Shown here in pieces: positions 10,686 through 22,309 of a DNA stretch of 64,000 bases. A program made the position numbers and the translations under genes. Every line of letters begins with the position of its first letter. Within the stretch, counting starts at the first letter, position 1. Source of the stretch: Vitellaria paradoxa (taxonomy: Eukaryota; Streptophyta; Magnoliopsida; Ericales; Sapotaceae); assembly GCA_019916065.1 (NCBI GenBank), contig CM034237.1, forward strand, positions 38,360,485-38,424,484, written 5' to 3'. Below the pieces are notes generated by a model. The model had not been told where the DNA came from, searched no databases, and saw only the letters and a list, made by a program, of their open reading frames with translations.

Positions 10686-12161
10686 GTGAACATGACCGAG
10701 TCATCGACCTCGAGTACCACCCCGCATGAGCATGTTCAAGCTGTTACCACTCTACGGAGTGGTAAAATTATTCAAAAACCCACTGGTCCTAGAGTTAATG
10801 CCACGAGTGAAAAGATAGAACCAAAAGCTGGTGAGGGGGTTGAAAAAGTGAGTGATAGAGAGGAAAAAGTAAAAGGGAAAGGGAAAGTAGAGGATGAGAG
10901 AGAGAATGGGGAAAATGAAAAAGAGAATGAAGAGGAACCTAGCGAAGGACCCATGGTTAGGCCAATTGGCCACCCTGTTGAGTATATGCCTAGACCACCT
11001 TTTCCCCAGAGACTAGCAAAAGGCAAGAATGAGATGTTGAATTCTGAAATTTATGAGACTTTCAAACAAGTGAGAATCAACATTCCATTACTTGAAGACA
11101 TTAAGCAAAATCCTTCCTATGCTAGATTTCTCAAGGATATGTGCACTGTGAAGAGGAAGCTCAATGTCAAGGAAAAAGCTTTCTTGACAGAACAAGTGAG
11201 TGCCATACTCCAACATGACACACCTCCTAAATATAAGGACCCTGAGTGTCCAACTATTTCATGCATCATAGGGAACCACATTGTTGATAGAGCTCTACTT
11301 GACCTAGGTGCGAGTGTCAATCTTTTGCCCTATACTGTTTACCAGCAACTAGGCCTAGGTGAGCTGAAACCCACCAGAGTGACATTACAGTTAGCTGACC
11401 ATTTGGTCAAGATGCCCAGGGGTGTGTTGGAGGACGTATTGGTTCAAGTAGACAAGTTCTACTTCCCAGTAGATTTTATCATATTGGATACCCAACCAAT
11501 TCTTAACCCTACCCAATCTATTCCGGTCATCCTTGGTAGACCCTTCCTTGCTACATCCAATGCTGTGATCAATTGTAGGAGTGGGGTCATGAAACTTTCT
11601 TTTGGAAATATGACCATGGAAATGAATATTTTTAGGGTAGGGAAGCAAATAGGAGAATGTGAGGATATTATGGAGGTAGACGTGATCCATACTTTGAGCG
11701 AGGAGTATTTTGAGCAGACTTACTTTGAGGACCCCTTAGAGCGTGCCTTAGCAAGGAGTGAGAGATTTGAAATGTTAGATGGGGAAAACTTTAGGGATAT
11801 TGGAGAGTTTATAGGTGCTAGGGATGAGATTATGGCAGTTAGTGGTTGGGTACCAACGTTTGAACCTATAGAGCCATCTGTGATAAAACCTAAGCCCTCA
11901 ATTGGATGTCCTCCATGTCCTTCTAGGAAACCCTTACCAAGTGAACTCAAGTATGCATTTCTGGGAGAGGGAGAGACATTTCTAGTAGTAGTGTCTGCAA
12001 GTTTAGAAAGAGCGCAAGAAGAGAGGTTGCTGGGAGTGTTGAAAAGCCATCGTCGGGCTTTAGGGTGGACTATAGCAGATCTTCGAGGTATTAGCCCATT
12101 AGTATGTTCTCATCATATATACCTTGAAGATGATGCTAAACCGGTGAGACAAATGCAATGA
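10686..12161 (+). pseudogene. Athila-like pol: gag tail, aspartic protease and start of reverse transcriptase
   Basis: 491-codon open segment. Residues about 60-100 are an acidic Lys/Glu-rich linker. The retropepsin-like active site reads LLDLGASVNLLPYTVYQQLGLG near residue 205, as is usual for Athila proteases, and is followed by ILGRPFLATSNAVI. The end (HHIYLEDDAKPVRQMQ) is the start of the RT domain; a TGA in place of the expected Arg codon (CGA) at about 12159 ends the frame, and coding resumes directly afterwards. Function would be polyprotein processing. Confidence 0.85.
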
Positions 12162-12176
12162 AGGCTAAACCCCAAT

Positions 12177-13013
12177 ATGCAAGAGGTTGTGAAAGGGGAG
12201 GTGCTTAAGTTGCTTGATGTGGGTATCATTTACCCCATCTCTGACTCAAAGTGGGTGAGTCCTACTCAAGTAGTTCCTAAGAAATCCGGTGTCACTGTAG
12301 TTGAAAATGAGAAAGGAGAGTTAGTGCCACAACGCACCCAAACTGGGTGGTGTATATGCATTGATTATAGGCGTTTGAATACAGTGACCCAGAAAGACTA
12401 TTTTCCACTTCCTTTCCTAAACCAAGTGCTTGAGAGAGTAGCGGGTAGATCTTTCTATTGTTTTCTAAATGGGTATTCTGGGTACAATCAAGTGGAGATA
12501 GTACTAGAAGATCAAGAGAAGACCACCTTCACATGCCCCTTTGGCACTTTTACGTATAGACGCATGCCATTTGGGTTATGCAATGCACCTGTGACTTTTC
12601 AAAGGTGTGTGATGAGCATTTTCAGTGATATGGTCGAGAGATTCGTGGAGGTATTTATGGATGATTTTTTTGTCTATGGAGACACATTCGATGAGTGCTT
12701 GATCAATCTTGAGAAGGTGCTAGTGTGATGTGAGGAGAGTAATTTAGTGCTCAACTGGGAAAAGTGCCACTTCATGGTACAACAAGGGATTGTTTTAGGG
12801 CACATAGTGTCATACCATGGGATAGAGGTAGATAAAGCAAAAGTGGATATCATTCAAAATTTACCTACCCCTCGATGTGTAAAGGATGTTAGATCATTCC
12901 TTGGATATGCCGGCTTCTACCGGAGATTCATTCAATCCTTTAGCTCTCTCGCCCGTCCTCTTTGCTCATTGTTGTCCAATGATGTTCCATTTGAATGGAC
13001 AACATCATGCTAA
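12177..13013 (+). pseudogene. Athila-like reverse transcriptase
   Basis: Contains SDSKWVSPTQVVPKKSG, CIDYRRLN, FLNGYSGYNQ, RMPFGLCNAPVTFQ and FMDDFFVYG, then the connection segment LGHIVSYHGIEVDKAKVD. The catalytic aspartate of motif A (normally FLDGYSGY) is Asn here, which should abolish polymerase activity; the FMDD box is intact. A TGA near 12726 and a TAA at about 13011 break the frame. Confidence 0.9.
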
Positions 13014-13037
13014 GAGGCATTTGACCGGCTTAAACTG

Positions 13038-13373
13038 TTGCTTACCACTACTCCTATTATTCAAAGCCTGGATTGGTCCCTACCATTCGAGCTTATGTGT
13101 GATGCCATTGATTTTGTAGTGGGTGCAGTTTTAGGGCAAAGAAAAGAGGGGAAACCCTATGTCATTTATTACGCTAGCAAGACTCTAAATGAAGCTCAAA
13201 TTAATTATACCACTACTGAGAAAGAGCTTCTAGTGGTAGTGTTTGCCCTTGATAAGTTTAGGTCATATTTGGTAGGTTCTCGTGTCACAGTGTTCACGGA
13301 TCATGTGGCTTTGAAAGACCTCCTTTCAAAACAAGAGGCCAAACCTCGTCTGATTAGGTGGATACTCCTCTAA
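13038..13373 (+). pseudogene. Athila-like RNase H domain
   Basis: RT_RNaseH-type domain with FELMCDAIDFVVGAVLGQR, YYASKTLNEAQINYTTTEKELLVVVFALDKFRSYL and VFTDHVALKDLL. It lies between the RT and integrase segments. A TAA at 13371 truncates it (expected Gln). Confidence 0.85.
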
Positions 13374-13382
13374 GAGTTTGAT

Positions 13383-14860
13383 TTGGAGATCAAGGACAAG
13401 AAAGGAGTTGAAAATGTGATAGCTGACCATTTGTCTAGACTACCCCAACATGTGTCCAACTCTAGTGACCTACCAATCAATGAGCAATTCCCTGATGAAC
13501 ACCTCATGCATGTTAGCACCAACCTACTGGTCCAACCTCCTTGGTATGCAGACATTGCGAACTTCCTAGTGATCGGACAGATGCCTTCCCATTGGACCAA
13601 AGTCGATAAAGGTAAATTCTTACGAAAAGTGCGTAGTTTCTTTTAGGATGAACCATATCTCTACAAGTATTGCCCTGATTAGATTGTGAGACGTTGCATT
13701 CTCGAGAGCGAGGTACATAGGGTCATTGAGTTTTGTCATCTCTAGCATGTGGAGGTTACTTCTCTTTAAAGAAAACAGCCACTAAGATCCTCCAAAATGG
13801 ATTTTATTGGCCCTCATTGTTTAGGGATGTTCATGATTATTGCCTTCGATGTGATCAATGTCAACGGTTAGGAGCTCTAACAAAGCGTAATGAGATGCCT
13901 CAAAACCCCATAATCGTTTTGGAGATTTTTGATTGCTGGGGGATTGATTTTATGGGACCATTCCCTACGTCTTTTGGATATGAGTACATACTGGTGGCCA
14001 TTGATTATGTTTTTAAATGGGTGGAGGCCATAGCAACTCGTACCAATGACCATCGGGTAGTGATAAAATTCTTAAAGGAGCACATCTTTTCACGTTTTGG
14101 GATGCCTCGAGCTATCATTAGTGATCAAGGCAAACATTTTTATAATCGACCTGTCAGTGCATTGCTACGTAGTTATGGTGTGACCCATAAAGTAGGTACT
14201 GCGTATCATCCTCAAAATAGTGGCCAAGTCGAATTAGCGAATAGGGAGATTAAGGGAATCTTAGAGAAAACTGTTAACCCGACACGCAAAAATTAGTCTC
14301 TACGTCTTATCGATGCATTATGGGCATATAGAACGGCGTATAAGACTATTCTAGGCATGTCTCCCTATCGTCTAGTCTTTGGCAAAGTTTGTCACTTACC
14401 TGTAGAAATGGAGCATAGAGCTTATTGGGTAGAAATAGAGCATAGAGCTTATTGGGCGATTAGGCACTTCAATAAGAATTTGGATGATGCTGGTGTTTTC
14501 CGAAAGCTCCAATTGAATGAACTTGAGGAATTGCGTAATGATGCTTTTGAGAATGCAAAGATCGCCAAGGCAAGAATGAAAGATTTACATGACAAACACA
14601 TTTCTAGAAAATCTTTTCATATAGGCCAAAAAGTCTTGCTATACAACTCTCATTTGCATCTCTTCCCGAGTAAGCTCCAATCAAGGTGGTACAGTCTTTT
14701 TACTATACTTTCCATCTCCGAACATGGTGTGTGTGAGGTTCATAACCCACGTAACAACACCACCTTCAAAGTAAATGGACATCGCCTCAAACCGTATTTA
14801 GAAAACTTTGTGGCTGAAATTAAAATTTGGGATCTTTTGGATCCCCCATCTTTCAATTAG
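13383..14860 (+). pseudogene. Athila-like integrase
   Basis: Starts with ENVIADHLSRL and continues in pieces (13383-13646, 13733-14296, 14357-14860). The zinc-binding half survives as [10 protein letters not shown]. The DDE core shows [19 protein letters not shown] and [14 protein letters not shown], so all three acidic residues are present. Stops and frameshifts lie near 13645, 13683, 13743 and 14294. The C-terminal part has a 27-bp in-frame duplication (EHRAYW twice, 14408-14460) and ends in the usual HRLKPYLE segment. Confidence 0.9.
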
Positions 14861-15013
14861 AATGAGATTAGAAAGTAATTTTAATTGTATAATAGTAGGT
14901 TAGGATAGGTTTTATTTTGTCTTTGATTTAATTTTTGTTTTTTATTTTTGAGTCTAGACATTTTAAGTTTTTAAATAGCTTAGCTAAGAGGGAGGGAGAA
15001 AATTCTGCTTGAT

Positions 15014-15121
15014 GGTCCTGACCCCCTCTCTAAACGGTCGGGACCACAATGTGTTGGCCAAGTACAACTTTGAGGAAGGGACTTTCTGTGGTCCCGACCC
15101 CCAGTCGAGACGGTCGGGACC
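15014..15121. promoter_or_regulatory. Internal copy of the LTR palindrome block
   Basis: GGTCNNGACC palindromes at 15014, 15036, 15090 and 15112: again two pairs with 22-bp spacing. Shared flanks (CACAATGT after the second; CTGTGGTC before the third; CCCCCAG between the third and fourth) show common origin with the U3 block. It lies in the spacer between pol and the env-like gene. I see no TATA box at the equivalent downstream distance. Confidence 0.75.
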
Positions 15122-15596
15122 CTGCAACTTTCAAAAGCCCCGATTCGGTCCATTCAAGCCCTACTTCATCTCTTCTAACTTCAAATTCTCTCAACCCCTT
15201 CCTCTCTACTCGGTGTTGTCCTCAAAAATAGGCATTCCCGATGGTTGATTCAGCTTTTTCTACCCTTATTCTTCAAATATAAGTCACCCGAGGTATGCTT
15301 CTTCACTTGTTTTTGAATTTTGGACAACTTTTTTTTTTCATTACTCTTCATGCCCGAGCTTCCAAGCTTTGAGGGTTCAGATTTCTTGCGAAAAGAAGCT
15401 TTGTTTCAAGTTCCTAATAGAGGTAGGAAGTAATTAATTCATTTAAGTGAATTTTTTTCACTCTTATCATTCTTCCTACCCGTGGTTCACAAATGGAGTC
15501 CAAGGGTTCAAAAAAACCCTCCAATTTTGAGTTTATTTGCTGATTTTTAAAGTTCTCCTTTGCAATCTTCATTGAAAATTTGTTATTTGAATTCAT

Positions 15597-15775
15597 GGTG
15601 GATGTTGCATGGCCACCGAAATTGTTGAATGGACCCTTCTCGGGTGGATGTTGTATGGCCACCTAGAGAATTAAATTTGTGAAATTTAGTTTGGGTGGAT
15701 GACGTATGGCCACCTAGAGAATTAAATTTGTGAAACTTAGTTTGGGTGGATGATGTATGGCCACCTAATTTGTCT
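15597..15775. repeat. Tandem repeat, about 51-bp unit, four starts
   Basis: GGTGGATG(T/A)(T/C)GTATGGCCACC units start near 15598, 15644, 15695 and 15745; the two central units share TAGAGAATTAAATTTGTGAAA. They sit in the spacer before the env-like ORF. Confidence 0.85.
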
Positions 15776-15900
15776 ATCTTGCACACATTAGTTTTGATTC
15801 CAATGAACTTCTTTCATTAGAACGGGCCACCGAACTTGGGTGGACATAGGAATTGCATAGTTACTCATTAAATTTTTGTTTTTATATTTGTGTAGCTCCC

Positions 15901-16990
15901 ATGCCCCCGAGAACTAAGAAACCGACAAATAGACAATTAGGGACCCCATCTTTTCATAGGAGTTTTTTTTGGAAAGAAGAGGCTGAAGAGAAGTATGATA
16001 GTACATAGGGGAATAAATCAATAGTAATTGAGCGTTTTTGGCAAATTGATCAGTTTAAGCGTAGTGACTTCCTACTTGAACAAAATTTCGAAGGAATGCA
16101 GTGGATTAATGTGGCAAAGTTTCATACTTATTATATAATTGATCTGGTTAAGGAATTTTTCGCCAATTTCAAAGCAAATTCAATTATAAGGCGAAGGGGT
16201 AGAGAACGTCTAATCAGTTGGGTAAGGGGAGTTGAAATTACACTCACACCTGATGACTTTGCTCTCATATTTCAATTACCTCGAGTTGAAAATCCAGAAT
16301 TCACTTATCCAGCTGAGGGTACTCCTCCATTTCCAACTGTGGTTTCAGAGATTTTAATAGAGGGTCAGGAATGGGGTGGTGAATATGGGAAACCTGCATC
16401 TATGTTGAAAGATAAATACTGGGCGTTGCACTTGTTTTCTTGTTCCAACCTACTACTTCAAAACAGAACCGCTGATTGTACTCCCCTTAGAGCCAGACTT
16501 TTTTATGCTATTGGGGCTAGGATGACAATTGATTTACCCTCATATCTTTGGCACCAAGTAGCCTATACCTGTGAGTACCCTGGAGCTCTATCAGTTTTAC
16601 CCTTTGACGGAGCACTAACAGAGATCTTTAGAAGGAAATGAGCTCATATCACAGATGACCTACCCATAACCTCAAGACTTCAACTGCTCAATATCACATC
16701 CTATGTTAAATCTAGAGGTTTGATATTAAAGAAGAAAAGGAGGGTAGAGGAATCTGAGGAAGAGGGTGAACCTTCACACCCCCAAGAGGAACAAGAGGAG
16801 GTCACCAATGTTGAGTTGGCAAATCAGATTGGAGTTTTAGCTAAACATATTAGTGTCATGGAGTAGAATCAAAAAGCTGATCACCAGCTCCTGCTACGCA
16901 TTCACCAAAGCCAGCAAACTCAAGGCCATCTCCTACAAAGTGTTTTGGATTATCTCAGAGAATCTCATCCACCCCCGCCCCCGCAGTGAT
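15901..16990 (+). pseudogene. Env-position ORF of the Athila-like element ('putative plant transposon protein' domain)
   Basis: ATG at 15901 follows a pyrimidine-rich AG (possible splice acceptor near 15895) and is in frame with the 181-codon open segment 16096-16641. In-frame TAG at about 16006, TGA at 16639 and TAG at about 16864 interrupt an otherwise continuous reading to about 16990. The middle (KEFFANFKANSII, RGVEITLTPDDFALIFQLP) resembles the plant-transposon domain often annotated near the 3' end of Athila-class elements (PF20167-like). The C-terminal part is Glu/Pro/Gln-rich. No clear signal peptide is visible; function unknown. Confidence 0.7.
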
Positions 16991-17105
16991 AGACTTTATG
17001 TTTTTTTCTTTGAGAGTTTTGGAGTGAACTTTTCTTTTTGTTTAATTTGTAATCTTAAAACTCTTTACTCACTTTTAACTACTGGGATGCTTATATATTT
17101 CTAGT

Positions 17106-17825
17106 TTGTGTTTGTTTTCCATTTTATCTTATTTTTATGGATGTTATCTTGTGTTAAATTATAGGTTGTTTATGTTCTTAAATTTTATTTTCTTATTTTT
17201 TGCAAAGAACAGGTACTCCATCTATGGTCCAAGTAACAATCAATGTAAACAATGGGAACTTAGTACCATAAGTAGGAAACGTAAGACGGATGCCATAACC
17301 CTTATATCCAGTGAGAGTAGCGAGTCTGAGAGTTCAAAGGTTGACTGGGAAGGGTGGCCTGAGGACTATTTCTTAGAAAGCAATTCACTACCCTTACCAT
17401 ATATATATCCACCCCTGATGTTCATCACACCTAATCAATTAGATGACCAATGGTGGGATGAAGTTGACCTTCAACTTCTCTTAGATATGGAATGGGCTGA
17501 GGTAATTATAGCTGAGGAGTGGTTAGATGCACCCTCTTACGCCACAAACACCGACACTATAGAATCTAAAACGAGTTCTTTGTCTGAGTACTTTGATATG
17601 CCACCCCTAGAAGACGTCCTTGAAAATGAAGGTATTAACATAGAGTCTAGGGAGGGTGGTGATGTTTACAACGATCTGGACCAAGATGATAATTTTGCTA
17701 CTTCATTGCAACTCCTTTTGGAGTATCATCCAACTTTTGATTCTATTGAAGACAACATGAGGTACTCCTTAACCTTTCCTTATCTTTTATGTTTATTTCA
17801 TTTCGGTTATTCTTTTAATCATTAA
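17106..17825 (+). CDS. Acidic ORF of unknown function, 3' spacer of the Athila-like element
   Basis: 239 codons without a stop, in a region where most frames are closed. The first 35 residues are hydrophobic and may be intronic; an AG at 17211 could be the real acceptor. The rest begins with a basic patch (SRKRKTD) followed by a long acidic stretch rich in Ser, Glu, Asp, Trp and Leu (ISSESSESESSKVDWEGW, QWWDEVDLQLLLDMEW). I do not recognise a domain. It could be a nuclear acidic protein, part of a spliced env-like product, or chance. Confidence 0.35.
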   Translation: MCLFSILSYFYGCYLVLNYRLFMFLNFIFLFFAKNRYSIYGPSNNQCKQWELSTISRKRKTDAITLISSESSESESSKVDWEGWPEDYFLESNSLPLPYIYPPLMFITPNQLDDQWWDEVDLQLLLDMEWAEVIIAEEWLDAPSYATNTDTIESKTSSLSEYFDMPPLEDVLENEGINIESREGGDVYNDLDQDDNFATSLQLLLEYHPTFDSIEDNMRYSLTFPYLLCLFHFGYSFNH

Positions 17826-19601
17826 ATTCATGTTCATAATCTTCTCAATTTAGGTTGGGGGATATATACATCATCCTCATCATGCTCATTGCACACACTA
17901 CGCACCCACATATGCTTCTTATTTTTCACATTGAGGACAATGTTTAGTTTAGGTTGGGGGGTAGAATTCGCATGATGATATGATGCTCTTCTGGTTTGGT
18001 TGATTGTGAAATTAAGTGAGATGGTAAAAAGTGAATTTTGTTCAAGCCCTAATAGGAAACATAATTCAAGTGGAGTGTGTGATAACTTTGTGCATTTTTG
18101 GACTATCATGGTGGAAAGTTTATGTACTTAAGAGTAGATTTTATTGGATATTGGTTACTTGAACATCTTTGGACTAGGTAGAGACTTACACCCTTTTATG
18201 GTGAGTTTTTGAGCCTTATATTCTTTTCTCGAGGGGTTGCACATACTTACATTTCTTTTGCTCTTCACCTTGGATTTCATTGCATCAATTGCATCATAAA
18301 CACTTACATGAGTATCTATGTGGCACATTATGAGTTGTTGCAAGCTTTGAAAATGATGCTAGGCTTTCTTTGTCATTTTGAGCCTTTTTGTCCTTTCTTG
18401 GTTATGAATTACCCTAGGAACCAACTTGAAACCTTTTCAATAAAGTGTGTGATATATATTTATATTTTTCTTGATTTCCCCCTCATATATTATCTCCTAA
18501 CCTTATTCACACACTTTAAATCTTACCTTCATATGTCTTGGGTTGTAAAAATGCCTTAATGTCAATGGTGTGAATGGAGAATGAAAACTTGTCGGGTGGA
18601 GAATCTAATTGATGTTTTGTTTGTTTCAAAATAAATAAATAAATAAATAAAAATAAAAAAAATAAAAAAAGAAAAGAAAAATTTATCATTTCTTTTGTTT
18701 AATGAATTGTGGGACTTATATATTAGTTGCAACTTTTGCAATTGTCCCAAGGGTAGTATTTAGTGTGAATAAACTTCTTGTTGGGCTCATTGTTGGGGTT
18801 TGGAAAGGAAGTGGGTAGTTTGGGAGTTGTGTGCACTTGAACATCTTTTCTCCCAAGATATGTGTTTTGATTTCCATCCTCCATTATTAACCACTAACCC
18901 TAGCCAAGTTACAACCAAACTAAAGACCTAGTGGATTCTAAGTAAACAACTCTTATATGGTGCATGTAGTGGCATTATGTAGGTTATGTGATTTGAATTT
19001 TACATATGCATTGAAACATGGTTAGGAACTGTCCACTTTGAATTTCATTTTAATTCATTCATATATTATGGAGTTATGTGCAACTAGGATAGCATTTTAT
19101 GCTAATAGGAATGTGTGAACCCTTGATGAGTGAATTTCTTTCTATGAGTGGAATCCTGTGAGCTTTTGAAGTCAAAACTTAATTCCGTTTATGCTCTTAA
19201 GACCTTGTTGAATAAATGAGACAATTTTGCACACATGTTTCTTCTACTTTAATAGTCCATGCATTTATGCTTAGCACTTGGAAATTACACATGATATGTA
19301 CGTTTTGTAACTTACTAAGCTTGAGCTTAATTCATTTTTGATCTTGATCGCTTGTTAACACATTAAGACCATGCCATAGAACTTTGTGGGTAGATTCACT
19401 GCAAACCCTCATGAGACCTTCCTCGTCCACTAGGGGGAACCTAGGGGTTTAAAGGATTTGCTACACGTAACTAAGTGTAGCCGTGTTTCCAACGAAAAGA
19501 GAAATAGGATAGTAGTTGCATCTCATTTTAATAAAGAAAATCATGCATTTCATTTTAATTAAGGTCATTGCTAAAGGACTAGCAATGTTCAAGTTAGGAG
19601 G
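17826..19601. other. Athila-like 3' non-coding region with polypurine-like tracts
   Basis: Contains two TTTAGGTTGGGGG tracts (about 17850 and 17950), the second preceded by CACATTGAGGACAATGTTTAG, a segment typical of Athila 3' spacers. An A/T-rich simple repeat lies at 18628-18690. The bases just before the 3' LTR (AGTTAGGAGG) are a weak polypurine tract. No gene seen. Confidence 0.6.
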
Positions 19602-21159
19602 TGTTATTACACTTGAAAAGTGTAATTACAAACTCCCTAACTCAACACTTATTCATGCATTTAAATAATTAAAGTTAAAGTTTTAGTGTTATAGTATTAC
19701 TTATACTTTTATTGTTTTATTTGCAGAGAAAATGACAAGGATGTCAAAGTTTATAGCTATGGAAAGGGCCCAGAAGACGAAGAAAAAGTTATGCTTCAAA
19801 CCTTGCCTTGGATGAGCAAAACTAGCCTAAAGACCCGTTATGAAGAAGGAAAAGAAGTAACAAAAAAGATACTTGGGGGTCGGGACCGTCCATTCTAATG
19901 GTCGGGACCACAGTGTTCATAAGTTGAGAAAATAGCATTTTGTGGTCCTGACCCCCAGACCAGACAGTCGAGACCACCGTGTATCTAGAAAACAAAGTTC
20001 TAGAGCCCGCCTCTTAGGGTTTTCGGCCATCTATATAAAGAAGCCAATGCACGGCTGCTAAGGGACTTCTCTTTTACAATTTTGTTGAGATACTTAGATA
20101 GATAAAATTAGTTTTACATTATTTTAGAGAGTATTTTACATGCTTGAAGATTGTTAATGGAGGTTCTTGGAGCACTTTTCTTCTTCATTGCTGCGTGGTT
20201 GAGTGTTTTTCTTTCCGAACGATTTCAGTTGTAAGTTATTTTCGTTTCATTCTTTAATATAATGATCTGTTTGTTTCAATTATTGAATAACATGATTAAG
20301 TATTCTGTGATTGCGTTTGTGATGTTTAAACTATAGTTGTAGCATAAAACCCTCATCTTGATTCAACGAATCAAGAAAGGGTAGTTCATGAAAAAGCCTT
20401 GGGGTGTTCATAGTCCCTTCGCGTAGGTTGCAAAACCTTTCGCGAAGGGATCTACCTTTCACAAATCTTGTTTTTTTTCTATTTCGAAAACACTCGAATA
20501 CGAAAACCCTTAACCATATCCATTTGAGATCACTGGTATGGATTTTCGTAACTAATTGTTAAATACTTTCGAATAGATTTAAAAATCAGATTTTTATTAA
20601 TTTCTTAGTGTTTAATTGAAAAACCCTAGGAAACAAAAGTCTTTAACCATATCCGCTTGAGATCACTGGTACTGGCCTTTGATTACAATGTTCTAAATAA
20701 TCTTCAAATTAAACCCTATTCTTCAAACAAACACACCCCAAGGCAAAGTAGTGAACTACCCGGACTTGACATTGAATCAAGATCTTTATTCTTATTGAAT
20801 TGCAATCCAACTTAGTTTTAGTTATAATTGATTAATTTGAAATTGAAATTGCTTTGTTGATTTTATTTTAATTTTTCGCCATCTAGCTTAATTCCTTTTG
20901 AAATTCAGAATGTCCTGTTTATTTTAATCTTAATTAGTTGAAATTGAATTTATCTTTAATTTTACTGAACCTTAGAACTTAGTAAACTTAAATTCCCAAA
21001 CTTGCTTCCCTTTAGTTTTTAGCATTTCTTTCACATCCTAGAAACTAAATAACATTAGGCTCCCTGTGAATTCGACCTCGGACTCACCGAGTTTTAAAAC
21101 TACAACTGCCCTCTTGCACTTGAAAGGTAGAACCCTAAAACACAATTTAGGGTCGGTCA
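19602..21159 (+). repeat. 3' LTR of the Athila-like element
   Basis: 1,558 bp, TGTTATTACACTTG...GGTCGGTCA, followed by the duplication GATAT at 21160-21164. TATA box at 20032-20039. Confidence 0.95.
19878..19975. promoter_or_regulatory. Four GGTCNNGACC palindromes in two 22-bp-spaced pairs (3' LTR U3)
   Basis: Starts at 19878, 19900, 19944 and 19966 (the last is changed to AGTCGAGACC). The first is 276 bp from the LTR start; the block ends 57 bp before the TATA box. Confidence 0.75.
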
Positions 21160-21164
21160 GATAT

Positions 21165-21468
21165 TAGCTTCTTCTTCTTCATATATCATTCTCTTATTAT
21201 TAACTGACTGATCGTTATCAACATAATTGCCCATTTTTTCTCCGTGGTGTACCCATCTTGTGTAAGTATTCATCATTCCATTCACATACAAGTGGTTCAC
21301 AACCGTCTCTAAACTCAATGATTTCCCTAAGTTTCGCCATTTTTGACATGGACACCTAATTGTCAAACTATTAGGAAGATGATCTCATGTAAATTGTAGA
21401 AATGACCTAACTCCATTGATATACTTGTTACGGAACCTATGCCGTTCATTTATCTAACTCCTATCCAT
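21165..21468 (-). pseudogene. TNP2-type CACTA transposase, N-terminus (fragment 1 of 3)
   Basis: ATG at 21468 starts MDRS; two in-frame stops follow. The segment LTIRCPCQKWRN and NHLYVNGMMNTYTRWVHHGE matches the transposase-associated domain found at the N-terminus of plant TNP2 proteins, and matches the corresponding ORF of CACTA 2 (SCPCRKCANW, EHLIRSGFLKQYKFWTLHGE). Reading continues at 7470 across the Athila insertion. Confidence 0.85.
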
Positions 21469-22287
21469 GTTAACTTGCCTATTACAAGATAAAAAAATTA
21501 TTATTAACATCATATAAGAAAGTTTGTGAAAATTAATAAGAAAATTAATAACAAAGTAAAGTAAAATCAAAAGTTGTAGTATTCAATCAAAATTAAGAAT
21601 AAACTAAAGTCCAAAGAGACCTAAAATAAAAGAGCAGGATCCTAACCGATAACCATAGCCATCATTTAGAACAAAATCCTAGAATATGCTAAAAATGGTT
21701 GTAGCTTCCACAGCATCAAGGTGCTTTCATTGTTTTATTCATTTTATTTTTATTTTTTATTTTTTATTTTTTTACTTTGGTTAATTTATATATAAATGAT
21801 TTAAAATTTATGTCAAATAATAAATAGTGAATAACTACAAAGTAATTTAAAAGAACAAACAAAAGTAGTGGAAAGTTAAAGAACATAAAAAAAAAGTACA
21901 AAGGTAAAATTGTACTTTAGTGATTAATTTGAGCTTTAAATTTTATCAAATTTCGATTAATTTAGTACTTTTTTTTGTTAACGATCATTATAGGAATATT
22001 GTAATATTTGCTTACAATATTAGAACTAACTACTACAATTTAGTGATTGAATCTTATTAACAACAGAAAAAGATAAGAGGCAAGAAGACATTAATTCTTT
22101 GTACATAACTCAAATATTGCAGTATCAAGATTAATATTCTTTGGCAAGTCATAATTTGAGTCACAGATGTAAAGCTGCCATAACTTTCTTTCAATCTAAA
22201 CTTAAAACATTATATTGATAATGATTTGAGCAAGATAAACCCTGAAAATGTTTATCTAAAATGAATTTAAACATAGAGAATGTAATC
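21469..22287. other. CACTA 1 5' region, no gene seen
   Basis: AT-rich sequence upstream of the TNP2 ATG, probably leader or intron of CACTA 1. Contains a T-rich run near 21737-21775. No ORF of note. Confidence 0.5.
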
Positions 22288-22290
22288 TTA
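22288..22290. other. Target-site duplication TTA, left copy (CACTA 2)
   Basis: TTA precedes CACTACTAGAG at 22291 and follows CAGTAGTG at 30929-30931. Three-base duplications are characteristic of CACTA elements. Confidence 0.9.
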
Positions 22291-22309
22291 CACTACTAGA
22301 GATTGGGTG

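Larger units (their letters stand above)
7476..21159 (+). mobile_element. Athila-like Ty3/gypsy retrotransposon with env-like region, about 13.7 kb
   Basis: Two LTRs (7476-9030 and 19602-21159) with TG...CA ends are flanked by the 5-bp duplication GATAT. The primer-binding site at 9037-9054 matches the 3' end of tRNA-Asp, as in Athila elements. Gag, protease, reverse transcriptase, RNase H and integrase follow in order, then a long spacer with an env-like ORF in the Athila position. Hand comparison of the LTRs finds roughly 56 substitutions in 1,555 bp (about 3.6%). Every gag-pol domain carries at least one stop or frameshift, so the copy is not autonomous. It sits in the TNP2 gene of CACTA 1. 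Confidence 0.95.

Noticed and set aside
10752..11026. Overlapping minus-strand ORFs rich in Phe/Ser/Leu
   Set aside because: Shadows of the Lys/Glu-rich linker of the Athila-like gag-pol.
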